NCBI GenBank assembly: GCA_003290165.1
Contig: QNQO01000548.1
Span: 186,001 to 250,000, forward strand
Reading direction: 5' to 3'
DNA: 64,000 bases
DNA from: Berberis thunbergii
Taxonomy: Eukaryota; Streptophyta; Magnoliopsida; Ranunculales; Berberidaceae
The notes under the pieces were generated by a model, which did not search any database, was not told where the DNA came from, and was given only the letters and a program-made list of their open reading frames with translations. The position numbers were made by a program, and so were the translations under genes. Shown one piece after another: positions 43,575 to 55,500 of this stretch (position 1 is the stretch's first letter; each line of letters opens with the position of its first letter).

Positions 43575-46500
43575 CTACAGAGCCTCCTGCATGAGCTTTT
43601 CAGTGAGATATTTGGGGAGATCAGTCACACTATCAGTTGTCCCTACCTGCACAACACAATTAATTTAAGAAGATGAGTTAGATGGCATTGAGAACCTGCG
43701 ATGAAAAAGGAAGACTAGGCAACCAACTCTTGGATAGTAGGGGTGGGCACAGTTCGGATCGGTTCCAAATTTTGAGGAACCTAACTCGAACCGTTTTGAA
43801 TTTTATCGGTTTCGATTCGGATCGGTTCTTTCATTTTGAACGTTGGAACCAAACCTAACTCTAATTGTTTCCAACGATTCGGTTCCTGTATTATATTTAT
43901 ATATCTCCAAAAATATTAATAAAAAATAAAGAAATGAGACAATGAAACATAAAAGCATACAGACAATATGCTAAAAATATACAGAGTTACATAAACGTCT
44001 ATCATAAACTTCCTTCCTTACATAAATACTATTCTAACAGTAACTTGCAACCTGCAATCTGCAATCTGCAATATTCTAACATACAATCTGCAATATTGTC
44101 TGTATGTTTATGTAACCTGCAATCTGCAGACTATTGTCTGTATGTTTATGTAACTTGCAACCTGCAATCTGCAATATTCTAACATACATACTATTCTTAC
44201 AGTAATTTCAATCTGCAACTTGCTACCTGCAAATCTGTTTTTGGAATATCAATAGCAATATTCTAAGTTCTAACATACAGACTATTGCAACCTGCAAAGC
44301 ATATCATATCAATGACAATGGCAATCCAAACATATCAGAAAACAAACGAGACAATTGTATCTAAATCCAAGTCCAAGCTACAAATTCAAATCTACCTATC
44401 ACAATTCACAAACTTATAAAATCCAATATCTATTACATTGAAAACATAAAGCCCTAGCCACTGAAAAATCTGAAATCATATTATCACCAATCCCTTTGCC
44501 TTTCCCTGTCCTTTTAATGTTGATTGAGAACTTTGATCACTTGAGCTTGCATCATTTTCTTTGCCTTTAGATGTTGTGATCATTTACTTTGCAAAGTCTT
44601 TGACAAACAAACAAGACAATGAATAGAAACATATATATGATAGTAAATAATAACTGTAGCACCCCGTAATTTTTGTACTTACTGAAAATATTTATATTTT
44701 TGTGTGATTGTCTTCATTAAGTTATGGGCATACGTCTGAGCTATTTGTTTGTCCATGTGATGTGTAGTTTGTTTATTTAAGAATTAATTTCCTACTTACC
44801 TTCCTCTACCGAATCTCGGGACGAGATTCTTTTGAGTTGTATATATTGTAATACCCGTCTAATTAAATAAATATAAAAATTTCTTATTTATTAATTGTGG
44901 CGTATATTGTAATCTCATTTATTGGGAAAAAGAATTTTTTTTTGTTTGCCATTACTAAATAGAATAAAAATGTGGGGGTAGTTTATAAATTGGTGTTATT
45001 GTTCTTTTGGGCTTGGGCTGATTTTTTTTTATATTTTGGACTTGAGGTAGGTCTTCATTGGGTTTGATATTAATTGGGGTTTTATTATGTGAAATAGGGT
45101 GGGTGCATTCGGAAGTTTGGGGGGGGGGGGGGGGGGGGGCGAATAGCCACCCACCTTATAAAGAGTAACCCTATTTCTTCATTCTTTCTTCTCTTTTCTC
45201 CTTCATTCTCTTTTCTTCTTCGATGGCCGACAACAAAAGAAAGCAAAGGAGAATCTCAGTGGAGCTGCAATTCTGGGAAATTTTGAAGAGAAAGATCCTA
45301 CTATATTGCTACCTAATCAGTCTGATGACATCTCTTACTTGTCTCTCGACATTGGAAGATCTCTTATCAAGTTGGTGTATTTCTCAAGGCATGAGAATCG
45401 TTCAGTTGATGATAAATGGAAGAAGTTTTTGAAGGAGAGGCTAGGGGTTTCCAAAGGTAGTAGGAAGAGTTATCCTATTCTTGGTGGAAGGCTTCATTTT
45501 GTTAAGTTTGAGACTATGAAGATCAATAAGTGGCTGTCGAGAAGAGAGAGTGGCAATCCAGCTGAGCTTTTCGTATTCTTCGAATTAGGGAGACAAATGG
45601 GTGGATTTTTGAATAAAAGAAAAGAGAAGAAGAGAAGGTTGAACAACATCAATGAACCATCTCCTGTAACGACCATTGCTGGGGGAAGTGTTGCCAACAC
45701 AGTTTGAGGTCTAGCAGTTGGTTTTGGGATTCTTGCAAAAAGAAGTGAGTTTTCTTCATTCCTTTCTTGTATGTGAGTTTTCGCCGTTCTCAATCTAAAT
45801 TTTGTTTGTGTTTTCGAACCTCTAAATCATGATTCGTGTAGGTGTTTTCTTGATTTTTGATTTAGTTGCAAACACCCCATTTCTCAGTTTATGATTTAAA
45901 TCTGTTTTAGTTTGAAGGTTATTTGCTTGATGATTTGTCTGTGAGAACTATTTGTTGTTAATTAACCATGCCTACTGAATGTCTGATCATATATCGATCT
46001 GAAAATGCTCAAATTTTCACACAAAATCGCAAGTGTTGTCAGAATTTGAGAGTGATGTTAGTTCAATTTACCTTCAGATTTTGATCATTTTAGTGATTGT
46101 TCTAAGTGATGTTTCAATTCCATCACAATAATAACTGAATCAATATTCATCAGAGCACACCTCCAAGGAATTCAAGATGAAATGAGAGATTAGTTTTTTT
46201 TTTTTTAGTGGCTAAGCTAAGGTCGAGTTTGTCTTTGAACAAACTGTACAGTTCAACAATAAACATGTGTGCATGTCTGCAACTGACCATTGTTAGCAAT
46301 TGATCTTCTTGACGTATTTGCCATGCTAGTATTACCAGCAAGAAAATAGAGCACCAGGTGCTTGCTGCTAGTCCCTTTCAGCTACATTACCTGTACTTAA
46401 AGAATGCTATTTGCAAGGATGGGGGTTGGTGCTCAACCAATCCACTTCACCTTATGTGAAGCTACCCATAACCCCTTATATTGAATGTGAACTTCACTTT

Positions 46501-49500
46501 TGCATGCTATTTGTTCTTGCATATTGGAAGAGTGGATAGTGAATGAAGCTGTCTTTACTTCCCATGAATCTAGCTACTTATCAATTTAATCGGTTGTTAA
46601 TAGTGTAGTGTCCTCGCAGTCTTTGAGAATATAGTAAACTAGGCAGTACATCAACTTCAATCTTAAAATGGATCAACGGTTGCATTCTCAAAATTTTGGA
46701 AAACATAGAGTTAGAGGAATTTACCTAGTGAACCAGGTTATATAGTTAAATGCCCTCAGAGATTTTGGTTTGAATGTGATAGTTTGGGGAATGTTATGAT
46801 TGATCTGAGATGGTGGCTTTTGATGTTTACTGTGTTATGATCATGTTCCGTTTTTATAGTTAAGCATATTGTAACGATATATGGGATTGTCAATTCGCTT
46901 GATGATTAGTCTAATTGTAATGTATATAACATTATTATCTATTGCTTATTAATAAAGTTTAATCGTTTTATGACAATATGTATACGATTATTTCAAACGC
47001 ATTTTAAGTGTGAGCTTTAGTTGACGTGTGATATAAGTGACTCGTGCATGATGTTGTGAAGTGCATAACTTGAGATTTAGCAATTATGAAACTATTACTT
47101 GTTCCCCAATAATGGTGGATACTGTGATTGATTTATGGTTGACAAAGCGTCACCATAAAAGAGTTTTGAGGATTTTTTTTTTTATTTTTATGCTCTTTTC
47201 CACAACTCCAAAAAAAAGAATGTGAAAAGAAAAGAAATTGTTTGTATACAGACTTGCTTGTATACGTGTGATATTATTATGGTATGCAGACTTGCTTGCA
47301 TATCGTGCACCGTTCCATGTGAGTTCGGTTGTACGTGTAGATTTAGGAAGAATACTTGCCATGGATCGAACTTCGGGTGAGATGACATATTCCTCGAGGT
47401 GGCACCCCACTTGGAACATGTACGCTCCGAGTGGTTTCGAAGGCAAAGGAGCACGCTTGGGTGAGGTGTGTTCGGCACAGGAGGAGAGTGCGATTGTGGA
47501 AAAGAAGCGAGATTTTTTTTTTTTTTTGTGTATGTGCATGATTACCTTTAAGGAAGAAACTAAATGTTCATTCAACCATTGAATGAGAACTACATGTCTT
47601 CCTAAAGGTAGAAAAAGGTGTTTGTTTAATATTTCAATAATAGTCTAATATGATTATGAATTGTATTGTTGTAGCATTTAGGAGGATTGATAACTCATAA
47701 ATTTTATTTATTAGTAATAAATAATGCATATTTATTTATTAGGATGATAACACTATTGCCTCATTGAGGAACTACCTGATGGTGTGGTTATTTATTGTTT
47801 GGTTTATTATAATGTTATCATGTACGGATTTATTGATTTTGGGATGAAGATTTCTCACACCAGCTTTATTGCTGACCCAAGTGAGTTTTTGCTTTTTGGG
47901 TACATTCCTTTTGGAATGTAGCCGATTTAGCCTTTCAGGTTTAGAGACTTTGAGCTGCGTTACTGGAGTTCTGCTAGTGAGCTAGCCATGCCAGTCTTCT
48001 CCGGGTTAGATTTTTATTTGTTTCAGATGTTTAGTTTATGCTGCTATTTGTTTCTGTTGTTATTGAATTCTCATGTCCCGAGTTTTGGGGGAAACGGATA
48101 ATCCTACGTGGATTTTTAGGATTTTTGTTTCCTTCGAAAATCGGGGCGTGACAATAACCATAACTCAAATTCAAACGACACAAAGCACAAGTATTACCTT
48201 GTTCACATTCTGTATAGAACTCAATTTCTTCTGCATTTTCTTCATAGTCTATGTTGTTGATGTTGTTGACGTAGTCACTTTTTATCCAATTCTGGGGGCA
48301 TATCAATGCCTCCAAAGACTTCGAAGTGAGAGATAATCTAAAAGGATCAATCACTCGGCCTCCGGTGCTAAAAGCACTCTCACTAGCAACTGTTGACACT
48401 TGAATAGGTGGGCCTCGCCATACAATAGTTTTCGCACTTTAATGATCTCATTTCAAAATTCTGGCACCAAAACAACTTACTAGAGATAAATCACATCATT
48501 CTTTCTCATAGTGACATTAGTTCAAGAATCATAAATATGTTCTTTTTGGAAATTGGCAGTATAGAGTCACTATCATGTAAATTTGGTGTATTTCCCTTGT
48601 TCATACCATGAATAGTTAGGGCTTTGACAAAAAATATGTTTTTATAACTAAATTGCGTAATGCCAAGTTCACCAAATTTCAAAATTCCTATCTCCAATCA
48701 ACTATGCTAACAATTTTGGTAAAACATCAAATGAGCAATTAGACAACTCTGCAGTGTCTACTAATATGAATATATCGTTATGAACCAATGGAGAAAATAA
48801 ACACCTAGACTCAATTAAAGATGGAGTGTTGCGTGATTGAAAAATTAAACCACAAAAAATTAAGAAGCAATTTATCAATACCTCTTTGCTTGAGGCAACG
48901 TAACTTCTTGACGCCAAAGTCACAGGCCAAATTCTCTGTGACAAGTTTGCTAGAACCTAATAATATAGAATAAATAGTTTGAGCTTCCATTCGAAATCAC
49001 AAATAATCAAACAAATAAGCAAAACATTCTTCTTTTACTTAGTTTCTTTAATACAAGTATATGAAATAAAAATATACAACTGAAATTATTTGTTTCTGAC
49101 TTGCACTATATGGATTTGATAGAAAGCAATATTGAATTGACTTCTATGTTGATTTCATAAATGATATGGGGATAAATGTGTAATAAGAATAAAATTTAAG
49201 TTTTCCTGTTATGAAAAATGGACTGCAAGGAGAAAAGTTTATGTTGAAATTTATGATCTCAAATAACTACCAATTAATGCTGTTTTGTGGAATTTGCCTT
49301 TGCCAAATCTTGATATGAGACTGAAAATTGATGACATAAAAGGGAAACACATACTGGTATGGGATATCCCATTGACAAGCCTACTACCCCAAAATCTATG
49401 GATTAACCTTTTATTTCAAGGTCTCTCTGCAATGGCAATCAATTACCAAGATTCAAGATCTATACGCTTTGGTTTCTAAGCAAATCAACAATTGCTGCTT

Positions 49501-52500
49501 GTGCGGTTGAGTTGGCTCTCAATAGGCCTATCAGTCACCAGAACAACCATGAAGCACAAACAAAATCATTGATTCTTCATGTATGCTAGCACATATCTCT
49601 GTTATAAATGCTCCATCAACACATGAATCCAAACTAACCTTTCGTTATGTGATGATGGTACTGAGATCTTGAGACGAGTGTGAGAGAGGACGAGGCTTAT
49701 CTCAGTCTGCTCGTGCGTCGTCGTCGTGCTCTGTCTGCTTGTGTTGTTCGTTTTCCTGCTCTGTGCCTCTGTCTGCTTGTGGAGAATGAAATCGTGGTGG
49801 AGATTCTCATATCCTCTTCAATATCCACTGGAGAATGAGATCGTGGTGGAGAATGAGATCGTGGCTGGGTGAAGTGGGGAGACTAGAGACCGAGAATGAG
49901 ATGAAAATATCATAGATGATAGATGGGTGTTAGGGTTAGAAACCCGTTTTAAACGATAAGTGGTTATGTACTCGGTTCGGAACCGAACCGTTTTAAATAA
50001 AAATTTAGGAACTGGAACCGAACCGTTTCATAATTAATAAAATAAAAATCGAACTGTTTGGAGAAAAACGATTCGGTTCGGTTTGGATCCGCAGTTCCTC
50101 AACCCATTTGCCCACCCCTACTGAATAGGCCAGGCATCAATATCATTACCATTTGTGTTAGTTAAGAGTTAAAACCAATTGAACATGATTAAACACTACA
50201 ACGGCTGATAAGTAGATTCTACTACCGTTTACTATGAATAGTTAAGTGAGGAAGAGAAAACCAACCACTTCTTTGATAAGAGGCAACACTGATGGGTGTT
50301 CAATTATCAAGGCCCCAGCAACGTTAAGAACTACTCCCTCCTCAATCTGAATATTAAAAAAACAACGCCAAAAACATTTGTTCTAATTAAAACATGATAC
50401 ACTAAAAGCACAAGTCAGAACCGTGCCAGCTACCAGTTTATCAATAAGCTCATCCGGTGTGTCATGAAAATAGATCTGGATGGCATAACAATAAAAGTAT
50501 TAGTGTTCCAAACTCGATCATAAGCTGATTGAGTTGATCAAACATCATGATGCCATAGAAAATTATAACATATCACAAAGAAAGTAAGAGATGGTTGTAT
50601 GAAAACACAGTTTCAGACATTTTAAAAAATTTTGAATGGCACATGCTGGAATGATTGGAAGACAAGGTTTAGCTAGAGCTGCAACTTGCATTTTAAGCTG
50701 AAGCCCAGCCCTAACTTCATAAACAATCACCTAAGGTCGCCCAGCAATAACTTCATAAGACTCACCCAAGCCCGAGCTTAACCCTAAATCAGCTTTGACA
50801 TATTCTGCCCAAGCCCTACCCTCAAGTTAGTCAGTTTGATCAATATATAATATAAATTTTGCTTAAAAACTATGCAACGACAGTTTCCAACTTGGACTCA
50901 AGGTGTTAAACCATGTAGATTAAAAAACACAATAGGGAGACATACCTGCACATTTATAACATTGGTTACCTTTCAAGCATTAAGTTTTAAATTAATATTC
51001 CTTTACTTGTAGGTCAAGTTCTCACATTTGTAAAGAAGTGAAACTTTTGAAAGATACGAAAATGTTGATGATCTATGTATACAGTGCATGATGGGGTGTT
51101 CAGGTGTCGGAGTGTCCAACAAGGGAAACTTTTGGAAATGAAGTGTCGTTAAATAGCTTATAAATGAAATAATGATTTCAAAACAGACAGTATTCTAACA
51201 GAGTTGAATTGGACAAACAACAACTTTTATTGTACCCTGCTCACAATGAGTTTGTTTAAGCAAACAAATAAAATTTTATTAACAAAAACTGGTTTTAAAA
51301 AAAAAAAAAGTCGTTTAGTAGTACAAGTAACATAGTTCAATTTGTGTATTTACTGTTGACATGTTGTGCGTAATAAAATAAGCAACTAATACCTAATGAC
51401 CAAGTATGAACTCATCTTAGTTTGAGTATGATAGTGCTTTTGGGCTTTTGTTTGGACAATCCAACAGTTTCACCCGAGCCCCACCCACTTTAGGGTTGAG
51501 CTCAAGCTCAGGTCCAGGTACCGCACAGCTTTCCCAAGCCCTACAAAATTTCGGATTGGGCCTATGGGGCTAATTCTGAGCCTGTCAAAGTTGCAGGCCT
51601 AGGTTTAGCTGATTGAACAACTCCATAGGATTCAAGATAAAAATCATCTTCAACGACAGACAACTGCACAACTCCGTATAGATAGCACCATCCAACCCCC
51701 CCCCACCCCCACCAAAAAAAAAAAAAGAAGTCGCAGGATAGACTTAATGAAATTTGAATATAATTTTTGAGGAAAATCAATTCCAAAATAAACTTGATTG
51801 ATTCATCCAAATCCATTACAGTCATGTTTCACAAATACGTTAACTGTTTTATTTTTATTTAACACGTAGCATCCCTAATGGGACTGCATGTTCGGTGTTC
51901 CATGTCTTTATACTTAGTGGTCAGAATATACACATGCCCGTGTATAGACGTGTGCACATGCATTCAAATTTTGGGCATTCAAGCAAATACTGTGGTGAAC
52001 AAATACTACCTCGACTCGGTCCCATCCTCCTTTTCTTGTTCCTGTCTTGAGATTGGTAACAAGCACGGATCCTATGGTTGATGCATACCCACCGGAGTAG
52101 CCTGCAATAATGCTAGTGTGAACAGTGCATTCAACTAATCTCATTTAGCAGGAACACAAGATAACATAAAAATAAACCTTTGATGTATTCACGCGCTTCT
52201 TCCTTGCTGGATGGCTTTTCTCTGATTATCCCTTCATAGACCACCACCTCAAAACCGATGGATGACATTAAGTTGTAAGTCAGATTCTGAAATTATGTAA
52301 ATTTGCACTAAGAAAATGAAATTAAATGCAAAAAAAAATAAAAATGGAGCACTCCCGATGATGCTTTCATTTTAGTACTTACATCACCAGCAAGCCATCT
52401 GGTGACCAAGGACACCAAGAACCAGGAGAAGATTTCATTTTAGCTATTGGGTAGTTGTGTGAGGATTTGGTGTTAATAAATCCTTCTGCCTGCCCATTGT

Positions 52501-55500
52501 TATGGTATGAGGAGCCTAATAGTACCAGTGTAGCTAGTATACACTTACTGAAGTTATTTGTGAGATGTAACTCTAATCTTTCGAGCATCTAAATATATAA
52601 ATGAAATTAGTATGTGATGAGTGTGGAGTTATCACAATCATACACCAGGATATAACTCTGACACAAAGATTAGAGTTGCACTTGGATATTACATGATCAT
52701 CCAATTACTAGGGAAAATTCTAAATGGCGAGGAAATGGGCGAGGGGGTGGGTGTGACCGCTCATCTCCCTCACTACAAAAAAACGCAGAATTAGCTACGG
52801 CAATTAGCGATGGTTTTTTAAAACCGTCGCTATTTAAACGATTTGCGACGGCAAAAAACCGTCACTAAAATTTCTGCTACGGTTTTAGATACATAAATTA
52901 ATATAACCGTCGCTAACCGTTTTGCGACGGGTTAAAACCGTCGCTAATACAAACCTTAGCGACGGCCTTTTGACCGTAGCTAATGTTTGAAAAAAAAATT
53001 TGTTAGCTACGGTAGACAAACCGTCGCTAAAGTGATTTTTTTTTAAAAAAAATATAACAAACACATTAGCGACGACCTTCCAGCCGTAGCTAATATTTCT
53101 GTGATTTTTTTTAAAAAAAATTTATGAAAACACCTTAGTGACGGCTCCAGAACCGTAGCTAATGTGATTTTAAAAAAACAAAAAAAATTTGCAAAAGAGT
53201 TTAGCGACGGTTTTGTGACCATAGCTAAAGTGATTTTTTTAAAAAATATAACAAACACATTAGCGACGGCCTTCCAGCCGTAGCTAATATTTCTGTGATT
53301 TTTTGAAAAAAAAATATATATGAAAACACCTTAGCGACGGCTTCTAGACCGTAGCTAATGTGATTTTAAAAAAAAAAATTTGCAAAAGAGTTTAGCGACG
53401 GTTTTGTGACCGTAGCTAACGTATTTTTATAAAATACATCAAACTAAGTAGCGACGGGAATACACCCGTAGCTAAGTTTTTTGTGATTTTTTTTAAAAAT
53501 AGGAAAAGAACTTAGCGACGGTTCCAGGACCGTAGCTAATGTGATTTTTAAAAACAAATTTTTCTTTTTTTAAAAGTTTAGCGACGGTTTGGTGACCGTA
53601 TCTAACATGATTTTTAAAAAAAATATAGCTAACTAAGTAGCGACAGCCATACAGCCGTAGCTAAGGTTTTTTGTGAATTTAAAAAAATATATATAAATAT
53701 GAAAAGATCTTGGCGACGGCCTGAGGGCCGTAGCTAATATGATTTTTTTTTTAATTTACAAATGAGCTTCGCGACGGTAGTGTAACCGTAGCTAACGTGA
53801 TTTTTTTAAATAAAAATATAACAAACTAAATAAAAATATTTTTTTGTGATTTTTAAAAAATATGAAATCACCCCTAGCGACGGCTTGAGGGCCGTATCTA
53901 ATGTGATTTTTCTAAAAAAATTTTTACAAAAAACGTAGCGACGACATTATGACCGTAGCGACGGTTCACATACCTTCGTTAATGTGATTTTTAGAAAAAA
54001 AATATTATAAGAAAACAACGTAACGACGGTTGTAGGGTCGTAGCTAATGTTTATAAATTTTTTTTTTAGTCACGGTCCAAATACTGTAGCTAATGCATTT
54101 TTTAAAAAAAAATTATAAGAAACCAATATAGCGACGGCACTAAGGTCGTAGCTAACGTTTACAAATTTTTTTTTGTTAGCCACAATCAAAATATCGTAGC
54201 TAAATGTGAATTTTTTTTTTAATTATATATAGCAAAATCGCTATAAATAAAACTCAGTAGCCACGGTTCTCTACCATAGCTAATTCTTATTTTTTAATTA
54301 TATAAAAAAATAGATATATATTTATAAACTGGATAAAATCACTAATAACTCATTACCTTCCAGTCCGGTTAGGAGAACTGGCTTTTACTCAGGCGACCCG
54401 GGTTCGAATCTCGCCAATGAAACCTTTTTTTTTATATTCAAATCTCGCTAAAATTTCTGCAACGGTTATCGGTACATAAATCAACTTAACCGTCGCTAAC
54501 AGTTTTGCGACGGGTAAAAACTGTCGCTAATACGGACATTAGCGACGACATTATATAAAGAAAATAACTATATATTTATAAACTGGATAAAATCACCAAT
54601 AACCCATTGCCTTTCAACCCGGTTAGAGAATATCAGATCAAAGAAGTTCAAAGAAGATAAAAGAATATTAGATCAAATAAGATGGGATCAAAGAATATCA
54701 TATCAAAAAAGATCAGATTAGATCAGATCAAAAAATATCAAAGAACATCAAATCAACAAAAATCAAAGAAGATCAGATCAAAGAATATTAGTTCAAAGAA
54801 GATCCGATCAAAGAAGATAGAAGAAGATCAGAGAATATTAGATCAGATCAAAGAATATTAGATAAAAAGAACATCAAAGAAGATTAGATCAGATCAATGA
54901 AGATCACAGAAGATCATATCAAAGAAGATCAGATCAAATAAGATAAAAAATATCATATCAGATCAAATAAGATAAAAAATATCAGATCAGATCAAATAAG
55001 ATAAAAGAATATCAGATCAGATTAAATCAGATCAGATCAAAGAAGATCAAAGAAATTAAAAGTATATCAAAGAAGATTAGATCAAATAAGATCATATCAG
55101 ATCAAAGAAGATCAGAGAAGATCAAGGAAGATCAGATCAAAGAATATCAAATAAGATCGAAGAAGATCAAAGAAAACCAAAGAAGATCAAAGAAGATCAG
55201 ATAAAAAAAGATCAAAGAAAATCAAAGAAGATCAGAGAAGATCATAGAAAATCATATCAAAGAATATCAAATAAGATCATATCAGATCAAATCAAAGAAG
55301 ATAAGATCAAATAAGATCAAAGAAGATCAAAGAAGACCAAAGTAGATCAGATAAAAAAAGATCAGATAAAAAAAAATCAAAGAAGATCAAAGAATATCAG
55401 AGAAAATCAGATCAAAGAATATTAAATAAGATCAAAGAAGATCAGATCAGATCAAAGAAGATTAGATCAGATCAAATCAAATAAATCAAAGAAGACCAAA

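Larger units (their letters stand above)
44655..48153 (+). mobile_element. Deleted gypsy-type LTR element carrying host kinase fragments
   Basis: Ends are TGTAGCACCCCG and CGGGGCGTGACA (TG...CA) with the exact 5-bp duplication ATAAC (44650-44654 and 48154-48158). Near 44813-44838 the phrase CGAATCTCGGGACGAGATTC occurs, followed by a new TGTAATACCCG start at 44848. In chromovirus (Tekay/Del-like) elements such a phrase lies just before the 3' LTR, so this is probably a copy with almost all coding DNA deleted and a 3' LTR of about 3.3 kb. A TATA-like TTATAAAG lies near 45157. The LTR region contains host gene fragments. Family placement is inference from the termini. Confidence 0.65.
43738..50120 (-). 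mobile_element. hAT element with transposase remnants in a Maf intron
   Basis: Termini TAGGGGTGGGCAC and, on the right, GCCCACCCCTA are flanked by TTGGATAG and CTGAATAG (6 of 8 matching). Subterminal CGGTTCGGATCGGTTCC / GGAACCGAACCGTTT motifs occur at both ends. It contains an hATC-type transposase piece on the minus strand and a nested LTR-type element (44655-48153). Without the insertion it is about 2.9 kb, near the size of an autonomous hAT. Confidence 0.8.

Noticed and set aside
45223..45432. 69-codon frame beginning MADNKRKQRR
   Set aside because: It overlaps the pantothenate-kinase frame, which alone shows family similarity. Its ATG may nevertheless be the junction of element leader and captured exon.
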